Source: Eleginops maclovinus
Lineage: Eukaryota; Chordata; Actinopteri; Perciformes; Eleginopidae
Reading direction: 5' to 3'
Length of the DNA: 64,000 bases
Assembly: GCF_036324505.1 (NCBI RefSeq)
Contig: NC_086356.1
Coordinates: 10,292,744 to 10,356,743 of the forward strand
Shown: positions 22,201 through 37,200 of the stretch, piece after piece
Numbering within the stretch: the first letter of the stretch is position 1
Layout: each line of letters starts with the position of its first letter
Program-made: the position numbers and the translations under genes
Notes under the pieces: generated by a model
Seen by the model: only the letters and a program-made list of their open reading frames with translations
What the model was told of the DNA's origin: nothing
Databases searched by the model: none

Positions 22201-25200
22201 TTAAAGCTTTGCAGCTTTTGAATGGCATGCTGTGTATGTCAGAACTTAACAACCATCCCATTTCAGTTGAATTGAATTGAAGTGAAAGTAGGGCTTCCTG
22301 AATTGCACGTGTAGGTTAGAGCAGACCTACCCAGTATATGGCTTTATACCCATATTCTATTTCAGTTTACCTGTCAATGATGCTAAATGCTCTGTTACAC
22401 TACTTTTTGTATCTGGGAAACCTGAATGAGTCAATGAACCTGTTTGCCATTTTATGAAAGCTTTTAATCAGATTTTCTTTCTTTTTTTTAAGAAGAAATT
22501 ATTATTTATTTATTAAGAAACCACCACATTTTACCATTATTCTTCTGTTGCTGGTAGGCCAAGTATCAACAATACCTTCTTATATTTCATCAGTATATTT
22601 TGCATTAGCTATTATTGCCCAATTGTGTGCATATGCTTGGTTTAGCTTCTCAGTTGAACGCATTGTTAAACATATGGATAACAGGACTTTGTTATGTGGA
22701 TAGGGTGGGAGATAAGCGCGTTTGTTGGTTAAGTAGAAGAAAACAATCTTTGTAACACCTGAGTGAACAAAAGCATTCTGATGTCATGACCAAGCTCTCG
22801 CTGTTAGTCAGAGTAAACCCACTCTGCCCGCACAGCCAGGTATAATCTTCAGTATAAACAGGGCAGCCACCAACCACATCAGTCAAACTGAAAGGCTGAT
22901 ATTATGCTGTGTGTAATGTGCCGTGTTTCCAACACATATTCAGGCTTATTTTTGATGCAGATGGTTGAAGATCCGTATTATGTACATTTGCGAAGTTGTA
23001 GTCCTTAGGTATATTTACTTTTCCTTTGACTTTTTGTTCATTCATTTGAGAAAAATCCTTCCTTAAATAACATGGTTACTAAGATCTAATCCCTGAATCC
23101 CAATATTAACACTATTCACAGTACAATTTCATTTGAACTTGGCCTTTCTAGAAATGTACTGATCAAGGAGTCGTTCACAGAACTCAAAAAGCAGGGGGAG
23201 GTTGAAATTGACTTCCCATTTAAAATTTGTCGATTCACCTCATTAACAGTAATATCTAGTGTAGTCTTTTGTAATAAGCATCTGTGTTACGTTACAGAAG
23301 ACTAATGACAGGAAGCACTCTGACATATCCGCTTGTATACCCTTTTTTGTACAGAATGTCTTATAGATATAGATGTGTCCCTTTCTCTAAAGCCGTCATT
23401 GTGCAAGGCATCGTTGTGCCAGGACCTCACATGTATGGGGTCAGATCAGTCTCATAATACACAAATGCACACAGAAGGATCCACACAAATGTTGTTCAGT
23501 TTCATATACATGTAATTAAAATCCAATTACAGTTTTCCGTTTCAAACCGCTGAACCTGCATACACAAACCGCTCTCTGTGCATGGATCGCTGTGCATCCG
23601 TGTGTGGGTTTTTTTGAGACTCCCCTGACAGTCACCCGATTCGTACTTGTAATGTTTTTTATCTATAGCCAATCAGATGTCTCCTCCATTCTTAGCCAAT
23701 CACATGAGGGTATGATTTCTTGCGTTCATGACGTAGCGCTTCATATACGCATTTTGCGCTGTCCGGAGCTGACCGGTCAACTTCAACATGGCGTCTAGCA
23801 CAAGTGTGTCTCTGTGTGAATGATTAAATATGTTTTAGTTATGAATTCTTGTGACGTTAGTGAAGTGTTACTGTTAGCATGGAAGTAATATGGGTGGCAA
23901 GTTAGCTACATAATGCTATTAGACTACCTAGGACCTTAACCGGTTAATCCTATTTAACGTTAGCTCTAAATATTCAATTCCACTCCATCATTAAACACAA
24001 TTCATTCTTGCTAAGCTGTCCTTAAAAAAGAAAACAAGAGAATGAAAGAAGTTAAAGACATGTATGGCTAATGTTAGCTATTTAAGGTAGTAATCCTAGG
24101 TAGTCTATTAGCATTATATCGCTAACTTGCCGGCAAACACTAGCATTACATACCACCCATATTACTTCCATGCTAACAGCAACACATCACTAACGTGTCA
24201 AGAATTCATAACTAAAGCATATTGAGTCATTCACGCAGAGACGCTTATCACTTCCACTTGTGCTGGACGACATGTTGAAGTTGACCTGTCAGCTCCGGAG
24301 AGCGCAAAATGCGAATATGAAGCTCTACGTCATGAACGCAAGAACTCATACCCTCGTTGGGGCGCGCTCATGTGATTGGCTTAGAATGGAGGAGACATCT
24401 GATTGGCTATAGATGGAAAACATTACAAGTATGAATCGGGTGACCCTCAGGGGAGTGTCAAAAAACCCACACACGAATGCACAGCGATCCATGCACAGAG
24501 AGCGGTTTGGGTATTCAGGTTCAGTGGTTTGAAACGGAAAACAAAATGTGTGGATCAAAAATACACATGTAAACTTTTTCTGTATTTGGATTTTATTTAC
24601 ATGTAAATGAAACGGAACACATTTGTTTGTGAATTGAAAAATATGTGTGTGAATCCTTCTGTGTACATTCGTGTATTATGAGACTGATCTGACCCTTTAT
24701 GTCAATCTTCCAGTCAACTTCTACGCTGGCTCCTTGAACTGTCGTTCAAACAAGAAAAATAAATCCAGGGAAGACCGTAAGCACAAACTAGAGAAGCAAC
24801 GCAGGAGAGATGTACTTATTTTCATGGAGGCAAAGAGGTCACCGTTGATCACAGATTGTTCCTGAAGGATGTTACCCATTACATCCATAATTGAATGAGA
24901 AAGTAGAGGCAGATAAATGTTGATTCCCAATTAACGGTCCAGTGGCGAATTCAGCCAGTGGCTACTGCAATCTGAGGTGAATATTATTGAGTGTAAAGTT
25001 AATGTACTGTTAATGCTAGGGGCTCCCAGTCTCTCAGTTTGTGTCTTATATCTCCATGTGTATAATCTGATGGGACCTGAGTAAGATGGTTTTTTTTAGA
25101 TATTGAGACCTCATGGCAGCATCTGTAAAAGTCTTCATTGTAGTCTGGTGACCTGGTCCTTAGTGTTCAAGTCATGCATGCAACTGGGCTTGATGGAGGA

Positions 25201-28200
25201 CGGTATTGGAATTGTGTTATTGAAAACCTAGTCTGTCAGTGAACAAGGACGTCTTATGGCACTTTGGGCTGCCATCCAGCCCTCAACAGTCCGGGATTGT
25301 ATTTTGTTTTTAAATGTTCCATTCATCTATCTCACCCATGTTCTACAGGCTTCTGTGCGCAGATTTCCGACGAACCAGTTCGGTGCTAGAATATGAATTA
25401 GGGCCTCGGTAGATTAAACTAGCTGTGTATCTGCCCGCTGTGTTGACAGTGACATCATTAGTGTTTGCGTATATAAGAACAAGGTCAGTTTCTTAATCAC
25501 TTTCTTAATGCTTGAGCCCAAACTGTTGGCAAGAAATGTAACCTATTTGGTTTAAAACCCAAAAAAAGACACATTGTCATTTGGTGTGACATTTTTTGTG
25601 ACCTACATTCTGGGCCAAGTATACTGGCCCATTTGTATTTTGATGAATCTGTAAAGATGCCCAAGAGTGTTTTGGAGTCATGAAGTAGGAGTCTGTATTG
25701 AACAAGACTGGGGCAAAGCTACATGATGCAGTAGTGTCCCAGTGTCCTGTTTCCACAGTGAACTACATGTCCCCTCCTCCCATCTTGGATACCCTGTAGT
25801 TTTTTCTATTTTACTGAATGAATGAAAAAGACAGGAGATTCTGCCTTATTTCCTCCCATCAGCATCACAAAGAAACTGAATTCCTGAGTCACATGCCACC
25901 AGAATGAGAAATGATTTGCAGCACAGAATTCTTTTATGCAAGGACTTTTGTCTCTGTCAGTACTTGGAAGAACACTAGTAATGCAGCCCGGCGATACTCA
26001 AACAACTGAAATGGTATTCAATCCATGCCAGCAGCAGGAAAGGGCTGTTGCAGACCCTACTATTTCTAGTCATGATAACTAGTGTCTTTTTTTAGTTGTT
26101 AGCCCATATTATCCAAATAAAAAAAACCTTTCCTGAGCAAACCGCTTACTCATGAGCTACAATTTATAGCATTAAATTGTTTATCCTCTATGTTTCATAC
26201 TTGGGCTCTGCCATATGTTTTGTGCATCCTGTATTTACTAGTACTTAAAAATCAACAGAAACCGTTGACAGATGCTGGTTCAACTCGATGGTTATTTTTT
26301 AAGAACAGTGTCTTGTTGTGAAACCAATATCCTGTTATGTGTCGTTATGATAGTGTTGCCCGGCGTCAACTATTCTTGCTTTTTGCTAATGTTGTTTTCA
26401 TGTGTGGAGCATCTGTCATCATGACTTGTAAGGCTTTCTGCCACTTCTCGCACCCTCTGGAGCTTTGTCTCTCTTTGTCTCATTTATTATTCTCAGTAAT
26501 TTGAGAGTAATGAACGTGGTTGATATGGCACACACAATTATGCATTTGTGAGGCCACCACGGATATAAGAGTTCAACAAATATCGGCTTAGTAGCCTATA
26601 CCTTACCTATATGTGGATTTTATACAGTGTGACATTTACAGTTGAATAATAAACTGTGTGACCGTGGGACTTTGTACTAACTACTTCAAACATATTTTAG
26701 CATTAATTTACTGCAGTTACACTTTGTCCGACATACAGCTCCGGTAAGAATTAAGAGACCACTCCACATTTTTCTTAAATCTTTATCTCTACATGTGTGG
26801 CAGACATTTCAGTGTCTGTTGAATTTTCAGTAGTTTATAGAATACAATTTAAAAAATAATAATAATCATTTAACTCCAAAACATACCTATAAATAATAAC
26901 ACGAGAGAAAATGATAATGCTGAAGTGGTCTCTTAAGTTTTTCCGCAGCTGCATATGCTAATACTGGCCGATTAAGAGGTCTAAACAAGTGCAGTTTTGT
27001 GTAACCAAAATGTGACGGATTGCATTATGGGATTTTAAACATAAGATAAGATAAGATGTACCTTTGTTAATCCCCGTGGGGAAATTCAGTGGGTTAAGCA
27101 GCAACAGAATAAGAATGAAAAACAGGGCAGTGTGGTTCACACAGGATAATAAAACAAAAATAATATGATGTGCCGGTTAGTATCTGTTGAAACAAAAAAC
27201 TGAATTAAGGACTTCAATGAACATATAAACAATTTGAATCCGGATTGTCAAATATATTTACATTGATTGATACGGGTAAAAGTCTTTGTGCAAAAGTGCA
27301 GGTTTTATGTGCAGTCCGGTTATTGTCAGTGAGTCACATGGTTAACCCCTTGTTGTGCAGCCTGATGGCTACAGGCACAAAGGAGTTTCCCAGGCACTTA
27401 TGGCTGTGCTGAAACATAGTATACCTTGGACTCTATGTCTGCGTACCCATTTGTATACTTTCTTTCCTTTCAGTATGTGCTGCAGCTGGCCTTACAAAGA
27501 ATATACTGTTGCTCTTACAATGCATACAATTTAGGATCTACTATTTTCTTCATAATCATTGAGCCTTATACATTGACCCTCTCACTCATATATCTGCTGT
27601 GCTGTGGATTGTGGGTTCTACAAACTGCACCCTAATGCAGGAGGACATCATGGTGTTTTTGGCCTACTGTGTGTGTAATTCGATGTATTTCAACAATATT
27701 TGTCTTGCATACTGATTAGCACGGGTATTGAAAGGCACCATGGTTTTTTAAATTATAATTTATAGACATTTCTTGGTGATTTATGTTGAATTTTACAACT
27801 CAAATAAAATGGCACAGTGTGAAATACAGTGCAGTAGCTAGATTTGGAGCACAGCCCATGATTGTGTATATAGCCTACCAACTTTCACTGGGTTGAAGAG
27901 AGCTGATAATTCAGACAAATGGATCAGCTGATGGCTGATAGAGTTGCGTGTATGATGCATTAGTGCAGACTAAAATGATGATGGTTTTATTGGACTTCAC
28001 TCTTCTTATTGTGTTTTTTAACTTCAGCCTGAATACCTCACCTATATCCAGAGACAGACAGGTCAGGGTCGGGGTCAAATCTGCGCCTCTAAACTGCAGG
28101 CAGCCACTCCACAATGGCAGCCTTGTCTTTGCCTCAGAAAAAGGCCTGCATTATAAGGTTGAATGTCAAGTGTAAGCTACGTCAAGCCCCCAGATCATTT

Positions 28201-31200
28201 ATAAGGGAACCATTTGCTTCGTTGACACAACACACTAGAAGCCTGATCACACTTGTCTTGAAAAAAGAGACATTTTAGGATTAGTTAGATGTATAATCTT
28301 ACAACATCTCGTTTCTGAGAGTCACGGAAATCTGTTTTGTATTAATACTCTTCTTCTCACAGCTGAGGATATGCTTCTGTCGGCTCCTCTTCAGTGTTTC
28401 AGTCCCTCAACACACAATTACATGTACAGATTGCAAGAGGATTCAAGACGTTTGCTGAATTGTATATTTAAAGTGTTACTTGAGTCAATGAATTATTGTC
28501 TGTGGGAAAAATAAACCCAGATTAGAGCTGTTTGACTGTGGCAAACATCTTTTATATCAAAACTAGGAGGCTAGATCCATGAAGAACTTTGTGCTCTAGT
28601 AAACTATGTAATCCATAGAAATTAGAAAGGCTCGTAGTAACACCAAATCCTGGCTCCAGGAAGTGATGATGTCCGGGCGTTGACCAACTTCTACCCGGGC
28701 TCTACCAAGCTGACCTAGAGTCAACTGTAAAAGAAAGGGAACAAAAGACAAAATCAAGCCAAAGTGGTTACTGAAAATAACTTTGATCAATCGCCCGACC
28801 CTAGACTGGTATGTGTTTTATATAGTTTAGAGATGATGACCGTTCATCTTGCAGGCATGTCTTGCAACAGCATGCTCAGTGTTTTTGTATCAACAGCATT
28901 GGCTGGTGCATTTCAGCTTACTCAGGTATTTCATTGAATGTTATAACTGTGAAAAGGCCTAATTAATAGTAAGGAGACCATACCATTTGTGAGAATAAAC
29001 CCTCTGACCATGTTTCCAATTTGAATTCAACCGTATGATTGTTGATTTCTTTTTTTACATGCACCTACATTTGCATGTATTTAATTTCTTGTTCTTGAAT
29101 GGTTTTGCTTTGCTTCTTTTTTGTGTAATTGTGGCACCCACTGATCACTTGGAACAAACGTATGTCATAACACAGCAGCATTTGTGTAGCGTGCTGGCGG
29201 GGATTCAAAATGATTCACATTCTATTCTAATATTGTTTTAGGTATTCACTCTAAAGCATTGTAAATTATTCTTGTCTTATTATTTTGACTACAGTAATAA
29301 TAGTCGGCCCAGTTCCCTTTTTTATATACATGATATCCACACAATTTTGGTTGTGGAAGTATGTTTGGCTGCGTGCTTTAGAGGGCGAAATGTGTCCCAT
29401 GTGCCTGCAGGAATTCAAAGTAGTGGTGATAAAATGTCCCCGACCGATGTGGGATTGTCAAATTGCAATGAATCTGAAATGATTGACTGAAATTACAGTT
29501 GGCAATCTCAATTTTTCTTATTTTCTAAAGCATGTGGTATGACCAAAATATAGAGGGAACTGTGACACGATGGGTTTGAACTGATATTTTGTATGGTGGA
29601 GTTGAATATGAGGTAGGTGGGAAAGAGAAACCTGCACAGTTAAACCGAGGTTAGAACTTATTACGCAGCTGTTCATGCTCTTTGTTTCCTCTCATAATAT
29701 GAATTTAAGTTGTGACTAAAATCAGACAGTCCATTCTCATGACTCACTGTCTCTATGGTGAAGGTAGCCTCAACAGATAATAACTTGACATTTGTTTGCT
29801 ATTTCAAGGTCTTCTTGGTGGTGTGTAATAGTAGACTATGTGCATTGTTTGAAATGAATGATGTACGGTCAGATATTCATGAAACCATCTTTTGCAACAT
29901 TTAACAAAAAAAGTCTCCTTTGGCTGACTCTCTCTCTCTCTCTCTCTCCCCTCTCTTTCTCTCTCTCTCTCTCCCCCTTCCTTCCTTTCTTGGAAAAGCT
30001 TCATGCAGACGGACAGATTTCCGTCTTTCAAAAATAATTACAGTAGCTTATTGAACCTTAAAGAACAAAGTCGGGAAACATTGAATTGATCCGAAGGATG
30101 ACAGGAAGTCTGAGTGCATCAGATGGGGATTGAAGTCCAACAGCAAATGTGTTTTCCCTTTTCTCAGCTTTAAATGGATCAGCAATATGCTCACAAATGG
30201 AACGGTTGCTTTTTGGGGACAAGTTCCAAAAATGGTAATGATAATCATCAATATCAAATGGCAGTCTGCTAACTTTGATGCGGCTCGCTGTGTAAAAGAT
30301 TCCAGGCAGTGCCAACAAAAGAAGAACGCACGTTAACAAGAGCTGGTAGTCTTGGAGTCTTTTCAAAACGGCTCAATTACTTTGCTGCTGTTCATGTGAT
30401 GGTGAAGGAAGTGACAACATGTTTAGTTGGAAAGTAAACAATGCATGTTGTTACAGTTAATCAATGTGATATCAGTATGATGACCTTTTGTTCTGGAAAC
30501 GGACCGTGTTTATCAGCAGAAACACTGTACTTCTGTGTTAATGTTGCACTAAAGAAAATGTGCAGTTTCACTACAAACAAGCTGTGCTCATTTTCCTGTT
30601 TGTATCTCTCTCTCCTCTTTAGGGCATACTCCCTAGTGGACTCCAGCCAGGTGTCCACCTTCCTCATCTCCATCCTCCTCATCGTCTATGGCAGCTTCAG
30701 GTGAGTGTCACTAAATAAAGTAAAGCTGTGGACAGTGACTTACAGAGGACTCGTGTTTGCATCATTGTACCTGTAGCCTCCAGAAATAGAAACATAGGAT
30801 CAGTTCAGGATTTTATCTTCCAATCTGCATCTCTATGTCCAATGTTTAACACAAGGGAAAATACATTTAATGTAACATGACAATCACAGTTTATAATCGT
30901 TTAGTGTGATTTATTAAATAATAGTTGATGCTTTACACTCACAGGCTTTTTGTTATGACTGCCTCTCTTAACAGAAGGCCTTATGTTTACATAAGCTTTT
31001 GCCTCAACGTGTCAACTTCTATTGTCTCATTTTGGAACATAAACCGGGTTCCTCAGGGTTCAATTTGGTTAATGTGTGTAAAAGACCACTTGTTGCATCC
31101 CTGTTTGACTCTCTCCTGGTCGAAGACGCCAAGCTCACATTACACCTGATGGGATTTTGGTGCATTCGGTGCATTGAAAGAACCAACATCTAATGGTGTT

Positions 31201-34200
31201 GTGATTGCTTTAGTTGCATAAGCACATTTTTTAGATAAGTCTTATGATCAAGTAAATGGCTTGACAGGCTTTAGTTCTCAGGCTGAACCGATCAGATCAA
31301 GCTGCACTGAGCTCATTACAGTCTGCTGCTGCTGTCAGGAGAGGAAATCTTTTACAGGCACTTCGTTTCCACCCATCTTTTTTAAAAGCTACATATTGAA
31401 AGAAGGTTTATACACTTAGCTGGGGTTCCCTTGTAGATATTTTGGATATTCTGTTATGTATGCTACACATTACAACAGGTTAAAGATATATCGTGCGGTG
31501 TGACAGTTTCATTTTCTTAATGTGACAATGCAACTATGCTTTGTCAAACTGTCTTCAGTGATATAGGCCTACACCTGTAGGGAGGAAAACAGATGTCGCA
31601 ATGAAGGGGAAATAAAATGTTTCACTTTTGTCTGATGAACAGGAAAGAACCACAGCAAGGAAATGAAAATATTTTGTGTTTTTTTTTCAGGTTTCAGTGT
31701 AATCTAAAGGTCTGCCATATTAAGTCATAATTTGAAACTTTAACCACACTTTAACCAAGTCAATTCTATTATTGACTACTATCCTATTCCAAACCTAAAG
31801 AAAAGGCTTTTTTCCCCAAACTTATGCAAAGAAAACCTGAGTTATCTATATTCCATTGACAGATATTATCTGTGTATAAATAACAGCTACCGATTTGTAA
31901 GAGTTGTAGTCAACAGAAGTTTCCTACACAGCCTCGTATCAACCGTTTACATGCTTCTGAGATTGGGATTACTGATGCCCCGAGTCACACTCTACTGCTC
32001 TTCCTCCCCTTCCCCCTGCAGGTCATTAAACATGGATTGTGAAAACCAGGAGAAGGATAAAGATGGGAACCCGACAACGGGGGGTTTTAATAACAGCAAC
32101 ACAAACAACAGTGAGTGTTATATACAAGGCAAGGACAAAAAAAACCCGACGCACAATTTTTTGCGGAATTAAAAGTATCAATGTATTGTATCTTTAAGTT
32201 CTCCTCACTTCTTCGTGCATATTTTCTTTGCAGGTATTCAGACTATAGACTCCACACAGGCCCTGTTCCTGCCCATAGGAGCCTCAGTGTCTCTGCTAGT
32301 CATGTTCTTCTTCTTTGACTCGGTACAGGTGGTCTTTACCATCTGCACTGCAGGTGAGCGCTCCTGAACGCAACACAAAAACTCTACAGTGGTAGGATTA
32401 CCATAATACGGCTTTCACGTCTCTGCTCAGTGGTTACACACTGAGAAAGGCCTCTTATCTGCGTTTATGATTAAAACTGTAAAGACCATTAGCTGCCGTA
32501 TTAAACATGAACTAAAACGAGCCGTGTGGGTTCTTTTTCTCACCGCTGTGCTTTGTTCTCTTCCTCAGTTCTTGCAACAATTGCATTTGCATTCCTCTTG
32601 TTGCCAATGTGCCAGTATCTGACCAGACCATGTGCCCCACAGAACAAGTAAGGAAGTCATACGGATGTATGTCCCTTTATATCATGTATGATGTCGCTTA
32701 AACTGCTCCATGCTGTTTTGTATGTCTTACAGATATTTACAAAGGTCATGTTTCACTATATTCATTGTCACTGTACTACATTCACTTAGTTCTTAATGTT
32801 ATATGCCCTGTAACATTTGCGTTTAATAGGTTCTAGGTTCAGGTGTCTGGACATCTTAAGCACAAGGAATCACCAACACCAAACGCACCTAATCGTTAAC
32901 CGATATGAGCACCGCCTCCAGTTTCAGATCCACAGTCTCCTCCCTCTATAGGCTATATTTTGCACATTAATCTCAGGCCCCTTGTCTTTTCTGGTCTCTC
33001 CCTTAAGATAAAATCCAGTTGAGACACAAGCCAGATAATTTAGACTTTTTCTCTGGCTATATGCAAATGAAGGTCAGCAGCAATCCAGCCCAGAAGGAGG
33101 TGGCAATGCACGTGAAGCTGTTAGGTAGACACCATACTTGAGACGGAAAAAACACTTGGGATATTTAGTAACAACAATGAGGGTGTAACCAGTGTTCGCT
33201 GGCCGAAACTATCTATAATTACTTGATGAATTGTTTTATATCACCTTTTATCCTCTTCACTGGCTCTTAGTCGCTCCACTTGCTCGATCAATGCTCTCTC
33301 GTCCTACTTGTTCTTTGTCAAGCATTTAAATTCGACTAATTTATTAATCTGTTAGAATTTGGCCAGCTTCTTTCACTGATGCTGAAAAATCCCACAAAGG
33401 TTCTGTCTCTCCCTACATCTCTTATGTTTACTCAGCTTAGTTCTGTGCGATCTAGATAAGAGTGTATCTTATTTTTCTTATTACAGGATTTCCTTTGGCT
33501 GCTGTGGGCGTTTCACTCTGGCTGAGCTCCTGTCCTTTTCCCTCTCTGTTCTCCTGGTGCTCATCTGGGTACTGACTGGACACTGGCTCCTCATGGACGG
33601 TGTGTCTCTCACTCATGACTGTTGTGTCAGTGTTTCCATTCACTATAATTCAGTTATTTTATTCAATATTTCCAGAAAATAGCTCTGCAGCGCGTTGTAT
33701 TCTGTGAAGATTAGACACATTTCTCCTAATATGGCCCATTAGACATTGCATTTAACTGTGTGTGTGTGTGGGGGGGGGGGTTCTTAGCATAGCTGCTCAC
33801 TTTTTTCTGGGAATAAAAACAGGTCCGCCTTTTTAATCTTCTGGACAAAAAAAGTCAATTTTCATCTGTTTTGGTAGAAGGAGCTTGACATTGTGATTCA
33901 TGCGATATGCAGATTTTATCAAACACTATTTTCATGCTCTTCAGGGTGATGTATGCCAATACAGAACACACTAAAGTTAGTGGGCTGCTACATAACTGGT
34001 ATTTAAGCTAACCGGTCTTGGTCCAAATTGGGATCTTAGTGCAGAGCGGAGGAAAGCATGTGGGTGTGTGCACTTATATTATTTGACCCAGTTGACGTCA
34101 TTTCAAACATTACTGTCTTCTTCAGAAATTTGAACAATGCGGCCCTCATAAAAAGCTACACTTCATCACAAGATGAAACATTTGAATTGGAAATGAACAT

Positions 34201-37200
34201 AAAATATGCACAATCTTAAGAGGATCTCGATACAAGCTGGACATACTGTGTGTGTCCCTTTCATGGGAACCAGTATAATAATGTTTTGCCCCTCTGGCAT
34301 TTATTCTGAGCAGGTCTAATGAAATCTAATTTCCTTTTGTTTTTCACAATCCACTTAACAGCATACATAATGATATTTTAAAAGGAAGTCTATAAAGAAT
34401 GAAATACCATACATGGATGTAACACTGGCCCGTATTGCAATAGCAGCAGTTAGGTTTTGTACTTAGGGCGTAAGTGCCGGTTGTTTTAGGGATAATGGTG
34501 AGTATACACACACACAGTTATTGTGTAAAGCAGCCATCATAATAAACATGTGCTTTTATTGACTCAACTCATCTGCATTAAAGCCTATCATGCCCTCATG
34601 TTCGGTCCCAACGCTCTCATGTGCCTTGTGCTCCCAAAAGGTGGATTAGCACATAAGTTTCATCAGAATAGACTGACTAATTAATTAGGCCTGTGTGCAC
34701 AGTGATTAATGTTTCTGAAATAAACTTGCTGAAATGAGTTCCCATGTTGCAATTTCAGTGTATTTCTGCTGAAACGCAGAACTGTGTTTTTAATATCTTG
34801 TGTTTTTCCTCCCCGCAGCTCTAGCTATGGGCTTATGTGTCGCCATGATAGCCTTCGTGCGGCTTCCCAGTCTGAAAGTTTCCTGCCTGCTGCTGTCAGG
34901 ACTGCTCATTTATGACGTGTTCTGGGTAAGACATGCTCCCATCCATAACTGCCCCCCGTCACAGCACTGACTGCTATGAGATACAGCAGCCAAACCGTGT
35001 TCACAAGGACAAACTCATTAAACAGAACGTCTACATAAATTATCCCTTTATCCGACATCTCACAACAAAGTAACGACACAGCTTAAGGACGCCCTCACAT
35101 GTGTTTTTCTCAACATACACAAGCAAATACCGCCTTGCCAGCCAGATTGTGTTGCTTAGGAAGTGTTGCGTTTTTCTATTTTCCAGTAGCAGTGTGTTCT
35201 GGTGGTTAGCATTGATGCAGTAATCACCATCATGGCTGAACATACACAAAATGCAACCCTCATTAACAGAAACGAACAAGATGAATGATATAGAGGAAGC
35301 CATCTCATTGAGCCAAAATTTGGATAAACATCCCGATTTCCTCAGAGATATAAAAATCAATTTTTTTATGGCTGTCTTTTTCTGGTGCTTATAGATTAAG
35401 CTGTGATTTATTAGCTACATCTGGCCGTGTCTTTACTTTGCATCAGCTCCTTCATAGAGCACAAATCACAAAAGCTGTTACCGCCTAATTGCTAACTATA
35501 ACAAAAGTGTCACCAAGTCAGTGTTAAAAAAGAGATGCGAGTATGTCAATATCACCAACCTAACTCCGCCTTTTCCCTCCTCCAGGTGTTCTTCTCAGCC
35601 TACATCTTCAATAGTAATGTGATGGTCAAAGTTGCCACCCAACCTGCTGAAAATCCCATAGATGTTCTCTCCAGGAAGCTCCACTTGGGACCTGGGATGG
35701 GCCGAGACGTTCCCCGTCTCTCCTTACCTGGAAAACTGGTCTTTCCCAGGTAAGAGTGAAGGAGCCATGCAGGGGAAACCGATACAATTGTATTTTCTGC
35801 TGAAATGCAGCAGAAACAGCTCCTCAAAGGTGCTAGCTTTGCTTTGTTCAGATTTGACATCGGGTTAGGACCAATATGTTCTACAGAAACCAATAACAAA
35901 AAACGGAACAGAAAACATTTGTTTCCCATTTTCACTTTTTAGAGTTTACCAACCATGTTTTTTCAATCCATGCAGCTCCACAGGAAGTCACTTCTCAATG
36001 CTGGGAATCGGAGACATCGTGATGCCGGGGCTGCTGTTGTGCTTCGTCCTGCGCTATGACAACTACAAGAAGCAAGCCAATGGAGAAGTCCCAATCTCCG
36101 GACGCATGCAGCGCGTCTCCTATTTCCACTGCACTCTAATCGGATACTTTGTGGGTAAGTAAGCAATCAATGCAAGGATGGATGTGAAAGGTCAAAGGTC
36201 TTATTGTTCCAGTAAGTGGGTCCCATTAGTTGGGTGTTTCCTAAAAAGTGTTCCAAAAACAAATATCATTTTTCAGAAAACATACTTTGCGTCTACATTT
36301 TTCCATCTTTCCTCTATCAGGTGTTTTAAGTATACTTTAAAAATAAAGAACACGTACTGTTGTCATGTGATTAACAATGATGTGACTCTGTCTTCAGGTC
36401 TGCTGACTGCCACTGTGGCCTCCAGGATCCATCGTGCTGCTCAGCCCGCTCTGCTATACCTGGTGCCCTTCACCCTACTGCCTCTGCTCACTATGGCCTA
36501 CCTGAAGGTACGGGACGGGACAGCAACACACACTTAATTTTTTGTCACCCAATAAAGGGGTTGGTTAGGGGAGTTTGTCGTTATCTAGAGCAAGGGTTGA
36601 AAAGCACAGAGTGTGCCGTATTCTGTACACATTGTAAAGCCCCCCCCCCCCAAGGCAAATTTGTGATTTGGGGCTATGTAATTAACAATGATTCAACTTT
36701 TTTTTAAACAGAGGTTCAGCCGTAGCAGTTTTGCAGAATTCCTCAGTCTGCTTCTTTCTTTACTGTTCTCGGACAAAAAGGGGAAGGATTACTATGCATA
36801 TTTTACTTTAGACTGAAACTGTCACTTTCAAAAAATGTGCCTTTTGCAGATGTGGTGAAGTACTGGAACTGTTAAATTGAAAACCAAACAGATGAATTAT
36901 CAGTTAAACAGAACGCCTCCACAAAAAAGTGTTTCCTAATTTTGTGGCAACCTTTTTCCTTTTTGTTCGATTAAGCAGTCACTAGACATCAAGGACTTAC
37001 TGTCTGCTGAATAATTGTTCAGGGTATTTTAAAGGCTAAAAACAAAGTTGTAGAATAAAAGAAAATGGCAGCAGGAGTAAAACAGATAAATGTTTTTTAT
37101 TTTTACCTCAATAAAATTCAAAAGCAGTTTTCCTGGCTGAACCTGTGGGTAAGGATCAGTGAACATTTGATTCATTCCTCGTGTCTCATGTCTGGTCCTC

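Noticed and set aside
23788..23823. Short ATG frame in the left arm of the foldback element as a gene start
   Set aside because: Stops after 11 codons and is part of a repeat; kept only as evidence for the structure of the element.
30058..30366. 102-codon frame on the minus strand
   Set aside because: Lies in sppl3 intron 1, antisense, with no family resemblance and overlapping frames on the other strand.
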